From Luzula sylvatica (Eukaryota > Streptophyta > Magnoliopsida > Poales > Juncaceae), in assembly GCA_946800325.1 (NCBI GenBank), contig OX326959.1, positions 26,667,447-26,731,446 on the forward strand: DNA of 64,000 nucleotides. Reading direction: 5' to 3'. A program made the translations under genes and the position numbers. This document shows positions 48,704-62,587 of the stretch, piece by piece (within the stretch, counting starts at the first letter, position 1; each line of letters starts with the position of its first letter). The notes under the pieces were generated by a model that was not told the origin of the DNA, ran no database searches, and saw nothing but the letters and a program-made list of their open reading frames with translations.

Positions 48704-50020
48704 TAAATATTTTCGCACATCTCTTTGTTTGATGTTGCATTTTTTTTCTATATCTTTTTATACATATTTTTTATAATTATAATTCGGTTAACATTTGTTT
48801 ATACTCTCATGGAAACACTGATTAGTGATAAACATTTATTTCATTGCTGGGAAATGTTCATTGCATATTGTTGGAGGTATGATACGAGACAAAATTTAAA
48901 TAGAAAGATTTTGTGTTCTTAAATAAGGATTATTTCTCTTAATAATACTTAATAATTCATTCTCCTTTAATTTATACCGAGATTGCACATTTAATAATAA
49001 TAAAAAATGTACTATGCCTTCCAAATTTGCTCACAAATACCTGATTGACTGATTGTAGATATACAGAAATGAAGGGTGTAAATGAAAAAAAAAAGTACCA
49101 TTTCTAATCTTAGATAGTACTGTTTGGTATGATTCATGATCCTTTGTCCTTGGCCCAACCCTACTAGTATTATAATAAAATAAATTTTTGCACCCACCTT
49201 CTCTGACGTTGAAATGACCAAATTATCCTTGAATATTTCACAAAATCACATCAATTTTGCTGGAAGCCTGTTGTTAGCTCGTCTCTGTCAGTCAGTGGCA
49301 AAAACGGAACGGAAAATATGTGAGTTCTCACGGGAATTAAGGAGCATTTTGTTAATGGAATTGGGATTACTCTCATTTAATTAATTAATTTCATGTTAAT
49401 TCTTTCTGTAGGGATTAATTGCTTTGTTCTTATCCGAATCTTCTAACGAAGAAAAAATTGCCTTTTCTCCTTTTATTGCCTTTTTGTTTTTTCTTGTTAT
49501 TTTGACAATGCAGGTCAGGTTCCGAGAATTTTGCGAGTCGTGACTGTTTTTGTGTCAATTTTATGACAAACCAATCAATTTTATCAATTGAATTCCAGGA
49601 TACAACACTTGTATTAAATGAATTTACCAACTCTTTATTTTGGACATATTTTAATGCAATCTTCTCATTCCACGTCACCACAATCATTTCTACCATTATA
49701 TTATAATATAATGCAAAATATGAATCATGAATTAATCACTGATTTTTTATGATTATGTTTTACTTGTAGACATTTATGTGTCTCTTATTTTACACATAGT
49801 TTTGAGCAATTTTAGAAAACCACATCATCATGTGTCAAAGTATTACTCGTTATGTTCATGTTGCACCAGTTGTATTTAATTTGTAATCATTTCACATTAT
49901 GTTACATAATCAAATTTGAATACAAATGGAATGCGAATAGTTTAAATATCTAAGACTAATAAATTAATATAAAATATCACCAAAATACATCAATTATTAT
50001 TATTATTTTTCAAAATATAA
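47840..50020. other. AT-rich intergenic DNA with a G32 homopolymer
   Basis: No gene; short frames here lack domains. A 32-base G run lies at 48671-48702. CAATTAAATTAATTAATT-like words near 49378 are unassigned. Confidence 0.4.
48671..48702. repeat. Poly(G) homopolymer, 32 bases
   Basis: An uninterrupted G run after TATTC. Such runs are rare in plant DNA and can fold into G-quadruplexes; length may also be affected by sequencing. Confidence 0.85.
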
Positions 50021-50028
50021 TTTCAAAA

Positions 50029-50839
<811 letters not shown>

Positions 50840-51760
50840 TTTTAAAAAATTATGAAATATATTCAGTTTAATTTTATCTTTATTTTGAGTTACATATTAT
50901 CATATATCCAATATTTTTTTTTCTCTATTTTAAAGTTATGAAAATATTTATGTAACAAATACAACATAAAAATATGTATAATTATAATAGTGACTTGTAA
51001 GTCTAATTATTAGTATTTCTAAAAGTATAATTTAAAAAAAATGTACATCCTACTAAGTATGTTATATTTTGATTTTTATTAAAAAAATACATATTAATCT
51101 TTTAAAAAATTAATAAAAATGAAAGATGTTAATTTACCAAACACAAATAACTTATTCAACTTATAATTTTTTTCAATAATAAACACAAAAGATAAAATTT
51201 ACGGGACACAAATAATTTCTTAAACTTTTAAAATGTTATTATTCTTACCTTTAGATATATAAGTTTAAAAATATCATATGATTTTGTATTTTGTTTATGT
51301 CATCGCATGTTATTTTATTATCTTATAGTAGTATTTTTTTTGTATGTCATTGTCAAACTTATTTAATTTATATGATTTTTATTTTCTCAAAATGTTATGT
51401 TTGTTTTCAAAATATCACAACAAAATATTATGCGTATGACAAAACAATGAAACAAATTCGTCGCGAAGCGCGAGTAATTTCCTAATTATATATTCAATTT
51501 TGAGTTCGGTTCGTTGATTAATTTGTGCTAACTCGTCAATAATGGGAATAGGAAGAAGATTACTTCTGCTAGCCACTTAGGAAGATATAATAACTGTTTC
51601 CTGCCCTACCCCCCAGCAAGACGATGACAGAGAGAAAATAAAATTTGATTAAATAGACCCCTTCACACTTTTCTTCTCTAACTTACATATAAAAGAACTT
51701 CGAATTAGAATTACCATGATTATTTATAATTAGGATATTTGATAATTATTATTTGAAAAA
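50840..51760. other. AT-rich intergenic DNA
   Basis: No gene or clear element edges. Confidence 0.35.
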
Positions 51761-52441
51761 AAACTACTTTTAGTCATTTACATTTCATCAAAAGTTCAAT
51801 TAAGTTTTTAATGTTTTAATTGATCAATCAAATTTCTTATCTTTTTAATTTGATCAATCAAGTTTTTAACTTTTTTATTTGGTTTAATTGGGTTCTTCCA
51901 TTCATTAAATGAATAACTGACTGAACCGGTAAGTTGTAACGTGAGTCACGTGACAACATGACATGTCATATTTTATGGCGTGACAACGTAATTTTTTTTT
52001 TAAAAAAAATGTTTAAATTGCGATATGAGACATTATATCGTCGTTATTTAATAATTACGAAATTGTGTTTTAGACATATTTTCGCTATTTACGCTAGTGC
52101 GTCGATATTTAATTCATCAAAAAATACATGATTTAATTGATCTATATTAATATCTTAAGAAATAGATTCATAGAAATTTATAAATAAAATAATTTATTTT
52201 GACATATCATCAAATATGACATGTCATAGATTGACACGCCATCAAATGTGTCACGTCATAGATCGTCACGTCATAAATTAACGGTTCAAACATCGATTAA
52301 TGAATGGAAAAACTCAATTAAAAAAAATAAATAAAATAAGAGAACTAATTGACCAAATTTAAAAAGTAAGAGACTTAATTGGCCAAATCAAAATATTAAT
52401 ATTTGATTGAATTTTGAATGAAAAATAAGAGACCAAAAATA
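51761..52441. mobile_element. Foldback element with ~180-bp terminal inverted repeats
   Basis: The left arm (about 51765-51910: TTTTAGTCATTTACATTTC, ATTTGATCAATCAAG, GGTTCTTCCATTCATTAA) is the inverted counterpart of the right arm (about 52290-52441: TTAATGAATGGAAAAACTC, GACCAAATTTAAAAAG, AGAGACCAAAAATACA). The core holds further inverted ACATGTCAT/ATGACATGT words. No coding region. A transcript would form a long hairpin. Confidence 0.75.
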
Positions 52442-53932
52442 CATTGTTTTCTTATTATTTTCCACTGGCTCTCTGGACTATGGTGTCCTAACTGGGAGTG
52501 TATAACAATTTCCTTAGATGTAATGTCCAATTGCACCTAATACCTTTGCTCGTCACTTGGTTGTTAAGCTAACTTAGGATGGCTACGTTTTGTTTGTTTT
52601 TGAATAATTGACGAGACAGGAGAGTAGTGAGGTCTAAAGTACCATCATTATTAACATTACTTCCTTCCATTTGTCATTCTTCAGTAAACTGGAAAGAGAT
52701 ATATTAAGATAGAAATAGAAATGTGTTTGCACTGCAGCCTGCAGGCTGTTGAGACTCGAGAGTGATGAAGGAAATGGAAAATACAGAAAGACTAATTAAT
52801 GGTTTATTTTTTTGGATAAAACAATTAACGATTTATTAGGTGAACTAATCTGTTTCTTTGGATGAAGAATTTGAAACCTGAGACAATTTAGTTTATATGT
52901 TACGAAGGACTTCAGTTATTTGTGATATTTCATATATCAAGATGATATAATGAGATGAAATATTTTATCTTTTTTAATGTCATAAAAAAGCGATTGCTTG
53001 TCGATCTATTTTTTATATCATGCCGATGCTCGAATTTATAGTCTATCTAACATATAGTTTTATTGTGTCAAATACTCAACCAACTGGGTTATGGGATCAT
53101 TGGTAATGTGATGAAAATTTCTTACTGTTATAATGGAAGTTTATTAATCCGCATCTCTAATTTTTTATTTAACTGTATTGTAAACATTCTCATTCGATCT
53201 AATGAATCATCTGAAAACTTGATATTTTAGACCCGAAGTATGTGTCCGCATAGTAAAAAAATCCTAATAGTGAGCTCTAAACTTATTTTTATGTATCATT
53301 GACATAATAATTTTCTCGTTCGATTATAATTTCGAAACTAGTGATGTGCCAAAATAATTCTCGTTCGATCTAATGAAGATTTTCTAGCGGTTTTGAAGTA
53401 AACTAGTTATGTCCCGTAGGATTTAAATCAGATGTTTTTTGTGCTACATCCATTATTAATATTAGAGGCCATATATGGTGCCCCTCATATGTAATTAAAG
53501 TTTATCAAATTTGTGAATACGAAAGGAAGATTAAGAGTTCAAATATCAAATATTATAGATAAATGTATAATTTTGTAAAACATATAAATTATTTTTAAAA
53601 TTATAATTATAAAAATTCATCATATATATTTGCTTGATTTTTCTTTTATTTTGAGAACCGTATATCTTATTTCCAACATAAAGTTTTTACTAGATTAAAT
53701 TTGTGGAAATAATTATGAAAAAAGAAAATACCAAATAATAGATATTTACATAATTAAATTTTATGTATTATCAGTATTTGTAAAACTAAAAGTTCAAACG
53801 ACATAATAGTATAAGATTAAGTTGATTATTGTTGTGCTTTTCCTAAAAAAAAAGTTGATACAATTTTTACTTATCAAAACACAAACAATTTATCAAACTT
53901 ATAAAGCATATATCAATGTTATTTCTATTTTG

Positions 53933-53934
<2 letters not shown>
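52442..53934. other. AT-rich intergenic DNA with a possible SINE relic
   Basis: On the minus strand around 53105-52990, CCCAGTTGGTTGAGT resembles a tRNA A box and AAATTCGAGCATC a B box about 55 bases on, as in tRNA-derived plant SINEs. No poly(A) tail or target duplication was found. No gene. Confidence 0.35.

Positions 53935-54000
<66 letters not shown>
53935..54000. repeat. (AT)n microsatellite
   Basis: About 33 AT units. Confidence 0.97.
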
Positions 54001-54003
<3 letters not shown>

Positions 54004-55861
54004 TGCTAAGGAGAATCAAAAAAAAAAAAATCCACACGTGCAAAATATAATGATGAAACTAGCAAAATATACTATTCAAATTAGCAAAATATACTGATAA
54101 ATCCAATATGTTAACATAGTTAAAATTGAGAATAAAATACTACATTTTCGAGAGTATATTTTGATAAATAAAAGAATATATATTTTGCTAATTTCAATAG
54201 TATATTTTGGTCTTTGAATTCCTTTTTGGATTCTTTTTATGGATTCTTGTTAGAATATAGTATATAATTTTAATAATTTATTTATTCGGTAAATTTTGAT
54301 ATTAGTTTTTTAATTATTTAAATTATATTAAAATATGACATCATATATATATAGTTTAATTTGCCTATATTTGTATCAAATGAGAATTTCATTGGTATCC
54401 TAGTCTCTATGTATTGAATAATAATTACTGTTGTAAAATCAACAATATTAGAGAGGGAGAAACGTGAACAAACACAAAAAATCAGAGATCAAATCATGAA
54501 TAATTTATGTTCTTTTTCAATTCTTATGTTTTAACATTATTGCAATGATAGATTTATATAATACTATGATATTCATCTAAACAACTACACATAAACACAT
54601 ATATGTTATGACATGAAATATGCAAAAAACACATATAAATATATGTTCATGATATAATATATAAATGAGACACATATACCCATATTTATCGTGACATATA
54701 TATATATACATGAAATGACATGTATAAATATGTATGTTACATTAAAATTAATTTATACAAAAAAAAACGTAATAAATACAAATTTTGTTTTTTCGTCCAA
54801 ATTTTTGTTCCAAAAGAAACACAAAATAACACCGACCATTCTTTGCTCCAGCCTGTTCTCCTCTCTGCCACTCACGTGCATCCGTACTTCCGCGTGCACC
54901 CATTCATATTTTTTCTCTCTGCACCCGGTCCATCCTAATCCCCACCTCTCACCCTTGCCCAAACCTCTTCAAACTAACCAAAACCAGGTTTAGTCAATAA
55001 CATTACTGGCAGTAAGCATGTTCTACGAGTACAGTGCTACACAGAGATCAGATCTACTTTGTAGCACGAATCTCGAGGCGTATACGTACGGATACGATTG
55101 GATTTGGATATATGATAAACAGTTAGTTAGTTGTCTATACTATAAAAAGATGCTTCTCTACATGATTGACGTAACAACAGGAGGTTAGTTATTTAGTTGT
55201 TTAACTATAAACTAATTCTTTGTCTTCTTCTCTATGTCCAGCACTCTTTTTACTCATTTTTGTATTAAATTTTATACATTTTTATTATGAAATTGATTTT
55301 TATTAATGTATTGTAGTTTATTTATTTGATGACATAATTTTGGTATTATTTCTGTTAGCTTGTGAGCTGGCTCCAACTACAGGTAGAAATAGGCCTCCTT
55401 TTGACGAAGCAAAAGTGACATAGTAAGCAACATGGGTGTCTGAAAAGTCACAAAATTAATTTCATGATGTAATTCCATTCATTTAATACATCATTTTGCA
55501 AATAAAACCCTGCGTTGTGCTGATTTCTATAAGAGTTGTATGTTTATTAAAAGAAAACCAACAAGCCCAAATAAAAGTTTACAATGTAATATGGGCTGAC
55601 AAAGTTTAAGCATAATGTATATGTATTTAGTATTTACGATGGTATTTAGAAAAAATCATTGTACTGTTTTTTTTATTTTTGTGTGTAATTGTTTTCACTT
55701 TTGTAACTGTTTTTCAGTCGTTTAATTTTTTTTTCGTGTTTTAATTTTTTTCAGTCGTTTTACTGATTTTTTGGTTATTTTACTTTTTTTTCCTGATTTT
55801 ATTTAAATTCTTAGCTTTACTTTTTTTTTTTTTTAATTTCTGACAGGGATTGTTTATTTTT
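54001..55861. other. AT-rich intergenic DNA
   Basis: No gene supported; a 100-codon frame at 54691-54993 lacks any motif. T-rich TTTTCAGTCGTTT(A/T)-type repeats lie at 55690-55800. Confidence 0.35.
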
Positions 55862-56173
55862 GGGGAATTCTTGAAAAACCCCCTAACTTTTTCGGAATTC
55901 CTAAAAAACCCCCTAACTTTTTGATTATTTCAAAAACCCCCTATAACTTGAATTTAATTCTTAAAAAACTCCCTAGCAATGTTAACTTTAACATTCCATC
56001 CAATTTTTTATTTTTTTGGACAAAAATACTCTTCTTAATTTTCTTTTATAAATTTTTTTATTCAATATAAATTAATAAATACATAAATAAATAAAATATT
56101 TCAAGATAAATATTTCGCGTTATTATAATTAAAAATAGTTTATGATAATATTTTACAACTCACTATTTTATTT

Positions 56174-56176
<3 letters not shown>

Positions 56177-56219
<43 letters not shown>
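56177..56219. repeat. (TA)n microsatellite
   Basis: About 21 TA units directly before the nested MITE. Confidence 0.95.
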
Positions 56220-56221
<2 letters not shown>

Positions 56222-56452
56222 GAGCTTCTATCATAGACCCATTTTCTTATTATGGACCCTTTTTCAAAAATTTATTTTAAGAATTTTAACTATTTATTAA
56301 TTAATTATATAAAATTTATGTTTTGGATAGCATTAAATAATAAATATACACTACAATCTTACAAAAAAAAAGCATTATTTAACAAATATTCGAAATATTT
56401 TTTTTTAAAAATGGGTCCATGATAAGAAAATGGATATATCATAGAACTCCCC
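56220..56452. mobile_element. MITE nested in a TA microsatellite
   Basis: GGGAGCTTCTATCATAGACC at the left is inverted relative to ATATATCATAGAACTCCCC at the right, with CATTTTCTTAT.ATGGACCC in both arms (about 45 bp). TA repeats on both sides hide the target duplication; a TA target would suit a Tc1/mariner-type MITE. Confidence 0.72.
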
Positions 56453-56469
56453 TATATATATATATATAT

Positions 56470-56780
<311 letters not shown>

Positions 56781-57154
56781 ATGATTTTATTAAATCAACA
56801 CTATTTCACATTACATTTTTAATTTTTACATGAAATAATTTTATATAAAAATCATATAATAAATTATAAAATAGAATAATAAAATATCAACTTATAATAT
56901 TATGAAATATCATATTATAAAATATTATTTATTTATTAGCTTATAGAATAAATTCAATTATAAAAGAAATTGTGAGGGTATTTTGGTCCAAACAAGAAAT
57001 AATTTGGATGGAAAATAAATGATAACACTAGTAGAGGGTTTTTGAAGAATTAAACTCCATTTGTAGGAGGTTTTTCAAATAATCAAAAAGTTAGGGGGTT
57101 TTTGTGAAATCCCAAAAAAATTGGGGGGTTTTTGAAGAATTCCCCTTTATTTTT

Positions 57155-57836
57155 TTGGCAGGGATGTTTTTGTTATTTTTCCTATTTACTGTTTTTTTTT
57201 TGTGGGATTTGTTGCTTATTACAAATAGAAATATTATATTTGTCCCCTTTAAATTCCCCCCACAATACTTGATGGGTTGGCAAGAATTTAATTGACTCAA
57301 TTTAATACTGAATTTAAATTAATACATGATAAACTATAAAATTATGCAAATTAATACATGGTATTAATTAGGTGGCAAAATCATATTGTTTAGATGGTAA
57401 ACGATATTTATTATGTGATAAACCAAATTATTAAAAAATGATTTGATTTATTTGATTATTATTATATATTATTTTAAACAATTTTTTATTATTTTATTTT
57501 CAATATTTTTAAAAGCAAAGTATGTTCATTTTTATTTTACTAACTTTTACGAATTAATTATTTTCATTTTTAATGTTATATATTTGTTTATTGTTTATGA
57601 TATTTTTATTCATGTTGTATCCGTTTAACACATGTTAAACGGTGTATTAATTCGGTCAAATAACTTCTTTTCCAAATTTACAGATTTAAATTTGATTAAT
57701 TATTATAAATGGTGATAAACAATCTTGTTTAAAATATTAAATAAATTCATGATGTGTGAAACGGTGGATCTTTTTTACTTTCTTTTCCTATATAGGATGG
57801 AAAAAATAAAATATTCAAGATTTACCACCGTCATTA
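57155..57836. other. AT-rich intergenic DNA
   Basis: No gene or element edges seen. Confidence 0.4.
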
Positions 57837-57844
57837 ATGCAGAC

Positions 57845-58692
57845 CATGATTGTAAAAATCGGTCTAGACGGCCGCCTAGGCGCTAGGCGCTGTCCAAACG
57901 TCCAGGTCTACCCGATTAGTTTCTGTCTAGGCTGAATTCCTCCTAAGTCCGCCTAAATACAGAATAATTGTAATGAAGAGGCGCATACACTGGCCAATCT
58001 GGCTAGATTGCATCAATGGAATTACAAGGATACATGCCCACCTAAGAGGACTTAGGTTGAAGAGGCTTTATTCTCTGATGGAAAAGAAGTTAAAATTCGT
58101 TAGGATTTTTATGTTTAGATACGTAAGAAATATTTATTTCTTTGCTTTTGTTTGGTTTGATTGAATGAACAATTTTACAAATTTGTAATAGGGACAGATT
58201 AATTTAATAGCCTACGGGTTTTTCTCAACAAAAAAAATACCGAATAATTCCGTCAGCCCACTTAAATTTATGTTTTTTTTCACTTCTATTTTTTAGGCCT
58301 ACAATCCATTTTTTTAATGTTTAGTTAATTTCTGTTTGTGCATTTTTTTAGGCCCACAGCCCGCTCTAGGAGGAAGCAAACTATTATGATACCATTTAGA
58401 ATGTGTTGATATGTCAGTAACTTTATTTTGTGGTTTATTTGGATTTGTGTTAATGTTATGTTGTAGATTTCATGTTATTATTTGTTTGGATGTTGTCTAA
58501 AATAAAATTATATACATTATTTTTAATATAAAAATTTGTACCACAAATTATAATATATATAAATTAAAAAATATGACAAAAACTATGTAAAATTACAAAT
58601 CCGTCTAGAACCGATTAATCCCCGATTAATTCCTCTAGGCGCTAGACGGTGTCCGTCCGCCCAACTAGCGCCTAGCGATTTCCGTAACATTG
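57845..58692. mobile_element. Non-autonomous hAT-like element, GCCTAGGCGC family
   Basis: Starts CATGATTGTAAAAATCGG and ends GATTTCCGTAACATTG, flanked by perfect ATGCAGAC repeats (57837-57844 and 58693-58700). Subterminal CCTAGGCGCTAGGCGC and CTAGGCGCTAGACGG arrays. The reversed right end (CAATGTTACGGAAATC) resembles the start of the element at 23837, linking the families. Confidence 0.87.
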
Positions 58693-58971
58693 ATGCAGAC
58701 GCCAACACATCAATTGATCTAGGAAATTTTAAGGAAGACATACATCACCACTCTTACAAATATTGATTTTTTCTTTTATAAGTTTGTTCAACGCGATAAC
58801 GAATATCTACGTGGGTAAGCAAAAGCTAGAAGGTCCGAACATTCGTTTCAGAAAAGATTAATATGATCTAAATTTATTATTTTTCATTGTATAAAATTGT
58901 AAAAAGAAATTACGACAATGAGCAATGAGTTCAACCAAAAGTATTTATTGAAAATAATATATAATGTGAAT

Positions 58972-59411
58972 TCAAATTCAAGCATTCAATGTACAGAAAA
59001 AAAAATCACCACACAAACCACCTGAAATAAAACAATAAATGGCCTATGCAAAATTAAACAGTGAAACTCAAATCCAACAAAAATTAAGAATAAAATAAAA
59101 AATTAAGAATTGTGTCTCTACTCTCTATCTCACAAATCATCGCCACCGTATTTACATTTGCACCCCTGAATATTTCAATCTCATCCAAATTCCCCGTGCC
59201 TCTATTTCTAAATTCACATCACATTTCCTCGAATCAACATTTTTTTGGGGGCAAATTAGCTACCATAATAACACTCTATATCCAAATATTGGGAGTAAAT
59301 TTCTATTTCACACTAATCTTCCGTATATTTTTTTTCATTTTACCCTCCAAAAAAATTATTAGCAAACACAATCGAACCCTTTACAAACTCCAAGCCAAAT
59401 CGCAAACAAAA
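58972..59411 (-). pseudogene. Inverted-repeat left arm: phytolongin 3'-end copy
   Basis: On the minus strand this reads the last 16 codons of a phytolongin (LFAIWLGVCKGFDCVC then TAA) and about 400 bp of 3' flank. It is the inverted counterpart of 61540-61968 plus 62602-62620. Homology breaks at about 59411, where unrelated GC-rich repeat DNA begins. Confidence 0.85.
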
Positions 59412-59435
59412 TATAGGCAAAAAAATTATTTTTTT

Positions 59436-59995
59436 TCATTTTACCCCGTCCCGGGGGGGAATCCCCGTCCCTGTGGGGACCCGACCCGAATAGGGGGTGA
59501 ATCCCCGATTGCTTGCCCCGCGGGGTGGGGATGGGGTGAGCAATTTTCCCCGGGTGTGTGGCCTGGATGGGTATGGGGATATGTAGCACCGTCCCACGGG
59601 TTACCCCGTCCCATGTCCCATGGGTTATCCCGCCTCCTTGGCCCGCGAAACCCGAATATAACATAATAAATATACTCGTGATATTTCCAAATTATGAGTT
59701 GTAATTTTAGAAATTTATATATCTTAAATTGCCCATTTAAAAAATTATGAATTATAACTTTCCCATTCGAAGGACATTTTTATTTATTAGTTTTTATATT
59801 TTAGGATTTTAGTTGTATTTGTGTTAGTGTGCGTGATATTTTGAATGATTTAAAAATGATATTTGATTGTTATTTTTTATGTGTTTTATAAATGTTTATT
59901 TTATGGTATTTTGAATTTGAGGTATTACTTTTAAGTATTAAATAATATAAATTTTAGATTTTTTTTATGATAACTTGGCCGGTCATGGGGATCCC
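59436..59995. mobile_element. GC-rich repeat element (CCCCGTCCC / GGGGATCCCC type)
   Basis: ACCCCGTCCCGGGG.. at the left and ATGGGGATCCCCACGGG at the right bound AT-rich DNA. The word-filled ends resemble the hAT-like families nearby, but no target duplication could be set. Confidence 0.5.
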
Positions 59996-60005
59996 CACGG
60001 GAACA

Positions 60006-60410
60006 CAAAGAAAGAAAGAAAGAAAGCCCAAGAATTGAGGTGAGAAGATGAGTCCAAAAATAAATGGAAATAATAACATGCAATTCGGGGACACAACATA
60101 CACAAAGGTGTTTGTTCGAGGCTTAGCACGGGGAACTCAAAAGAAACGATAAGCAAGTATTTCGAGCAATTGGATGAGATTTAAAAGGTTGTGGTCATCA
60201 CTGACAAAAACAATATTGAACTTCATTAATTATTTGGTATAAAATATTTGAATGCTCACAAGTACTTCACTTCCTTTTTTATTTCGTTATGTCCGAGCCT
60301 TGATTTTACTTTTTTGTTTTCTTACATCGTATTTCAATATCTTATCTCTTAACAAGCTTTCCTTGTTGTTTTCTAACAGCATAACATAACTAATGTTATT
60401 TCTAAAAATC
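60006..60410 (+). pseudogene. Broken DNA-level copy of the RNA-binding protein gene (44676-47569)
   Basis: GAATTGAGGTGAGAAGATGAG and the following MSP start (ATG 60048) copy the leader and exon 1 of the RRM gene, but with GG to RG and WE to RG changes and a stop after QKKR (CGATAAGCAAG). After GACAAAAAC the sequence jumps to intron 2 of the parent (AACTTCATTAAT, GAATGCTCA.AAGTACTTC, TTGATTTTACTTTTTTG). The end of exon 1, intron 1 and exon 2 are thus deleted. Retained intron sequence shows a genomic duplication, not a retrocopy. It is inverted relative to the parent. Confidence 0.9.
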
Positions 60411-60980
60411 TTCAATATGTATCAAACTAAATTTAGTTCCAAATTGCATGTATTTGGACATTCTCAGTCAAAATTACAACCCATCCACGCATATTGAGAG
60501 AAACAAGAAGAAACCGAAACAAGAAGAAACGAGCTTATAAATCTAAACCAAAAGTACAATTTTTTTATGAAAGATCCCTCTTTCGAATACCATTTTTGTT
60601 AATTTCTTTGATTTTAGCCTAATTGATTTAGCTTAGCTTGGATTCCTCCACGACAAATTACTCTAATTTAGACGTTGGCATCAATTCAAATTCAAATTCA
60701 AAGCAACGATAGCATTCTCCCCCTTTTCACAAATATAGAATCCTCTTTTTTTGTCCCTTTCTTTTCTTTTTTCGAGATTCATAATTGATTTTACAATCTG
60801 ATTTAGTAAATCTTCCTTCTCTTTGAAAATCCAATTAGAAATTTCCTTCCAAAACAAAAAATCAGGAAAAATTCTTACCTTTTATGATATTTGTATCAGG
60901 GTACCACCCAAATTGCAATTTCTCCTCTCTCTCCATCCAAACAAATGAAACCAGACTTAACCGAAATCATAGATGTGTCG
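60411..60980. other. Spacer and phytolongin pseudogene upstream region
   Basis: AT-rich DNA; a possible splice acceptor (TTTGTATCAG, ending about 60899) precedes a CT-rich leader before the pseudogene ATG. Confidence 0.4.
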
Positions 60981-61597
60981 ATGGAGCCAACAAATCAATC
61001 GGCCGGCACCACTTTATATCTCAGCATCACAAAGAGAGGCAAAGTTCTGTACCAGTACAATAAATCGGGCCGAGAAATAGAGTCTCTCGCTACTCTTTGC
61101 TTAGAGCAGGTCCCTCCGTACCACAAATGGTTCTTCCACACGGTCGGTACGAAATCATTTGGATATTTAATTTACACAAATTGCATTTATTTTGCAATTG
61201 TGCAACCCACATTGGGTAGCATAGCGTTGCAAGATTTCTTGAGCAGAGTATGCCAAGTCCATTGTACGTGCCTAATAAATCCTAGAAAAAAGAATTAGCG
61301 TCAATTGTAGCTCATTTTCTTAATTTGGTAGAGACAAAGCCGAATAATAAGGATAATATTGTAAATAATGAAACAATTGACGAAGAAGTCGAGATCAATC
61401 GAGAACATATAAAAGTGAGGATAGTAGATATACCGGGTAATGGACAGACAAGGGAATTGTTAGGAGAGAAGAAGAGTAGAGGGGCAGTTTGGTGAAAGCA
61501 TGCGAAAATTGTGGCGACGGTTGATTTTATAGTTTGTTTGGTTTTGTTTGCGATTTGGCTGGGAGTTTGTAAGGGGTTCGATTGTGTTTGCAAATAA
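60981..61597 (+). pseudogene. Phytolongin (Phyl2-like longin-domain R-SNARE relative) pseudogene
   Basis: Phytolongins are plant proteins with an N-terminal longin domain and a C-terminal membrane anchor but no SNARE motif, acting in the secretory pathway. From ATG 60981 the frame reads a longin domain: RGKVLYQYNKSGREIESLA, LCLEQVPPYHKWFFHTVG, FGYLIYTNCIYFAIVQ. It then loses frame before a TAG at 61296. In another frame homology continues to an in-frame TGA at 61493-61495, directly before KHAKIVATVDFIVCLVLFAI and WLGVCKGFDCVCK, the phytolongin tail anchor, ending TAA 61595-61597. One frameshift plus one stop break it, although both end domains are well kept. At about 205 codons it is also shorter than typical phytolongins. 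A sequencing error at either lesion is possible but both would be needed. Confidence 0.82.
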
Positions 61598-61968
61598 AAA
61601 GTTTGGAGTGTAAAATGAAAAAAAATATACGGAAGATTAGGGTGAGTTAGAAATTTACTCCCAATATTTGGATATAGAGTGTAATTATGGTAGCTAATTT
61701 GCCCCCCAAAAATTGTCGATTCAAGGAACTGTGATGTGAATTTAGATATGAAGGCATGGGAAATTTGGTTGAGATTGAAATATTCCGGGGTCAAAATGTA
61801 AATATGTTGGCGATGATTCGTGAGATATAGAAAAAATTCTTAATTTTTTATTTTATGTGTATTTTTGTTGGATGTGAGTTTCGCTGTTTAATTTTGCATA
61901 CCCATTTGTTGTTTTATTTCAGGTGGTTTGAGTTGTGACTTATTTTTGTACATTGAAAGCTTGAATTT
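61540..61968 (+). repeat. Inverted-repeat right arm (phytolongin 3' end and flank)
   Basis: Inverted match to 58972-59411, e.g. GGAGTAAATTTCTAA/CTAT and CTACCATAATTACACTCTAT in reverse complement. The arm is split by the LINE at 61969-62587 and its last bases lie at 62602-62620 (GAATTCACAC). Confidence 0.88.
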
Positions 61969-62587
61969 TTTTTTTTTTTTGCAAATAAAATCCTTAGGCT
62001 ATATATTAAATAAACGAGTCTCTTTACATTATGGAATTACGCATAACATACATGACTAACTAAAAACGGCTACACAAAATAATAACTTGGAGCCTTTTAA
62101 AGCGGAAATTCATCTCCTCTATAGGCAACATTGGCAATACGAGCTTGACGTGCTAGCGCATCCGCTCTCGTGTTGTCCCGTCGAGAGACATGATAGAACC
62201 TCCATCCTTTTTCATCTATGGTCATTGCTCTACAATCTTGAAATTGAAAATATACTCGCCAATCCAAGTCATGATTAAGATTTTTCATGGCTTGGATGAG
62301 GGAGATATTGTCACATAAAATCGCACAAAATTTAATACGGGACATTTTTAGATAATTGAGAGCTTCCATACATGCCTTTAATTCGGCGTGAAGTGGAGAG
62401 ATTGTTTGAGAAGGTATGCCCGCACAAAACGTTACCTTCACGGCTTTTGTCACAATAAATCCCAACTCCGCGCCATCGATGGTCCATAAGCCATCTATAT
62501 GACATGTGAATTCCTCTTCTCCTATATGGCCGGCGACATGTTCAATAACTCTTGACTCACTAAACGGGTTATTAGCCTTAGCGATCC
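61969..62587 (-). mobile_element. 5'-truncated LINE with poly(A) and 14-bp target duplication
   Basis: On the minus strand the element ends in a poly(A) (plus-strand T run after 61966). It is flanked by GAAAGCTTGAATTT at 61955-61968 and 62588-62601, a perfect target duplication of the kind left by target-primed reverse transcription. Only the RNase H end of ORF2 and the 3' UTR are present. The uninterrupted inverted arm at 58972-59411 shows the pre-insertion sequence. Confidence 0.9.

Noticed and set aside
59112..59666. 184-codon frame that could look like a novel membrane protein
   Set aside because: It crosses from the phytolongin 3' flank into the GC-rich repeat; its right-arm counterpart (61312-61794) is likewise a by-product of the inverted repeat.
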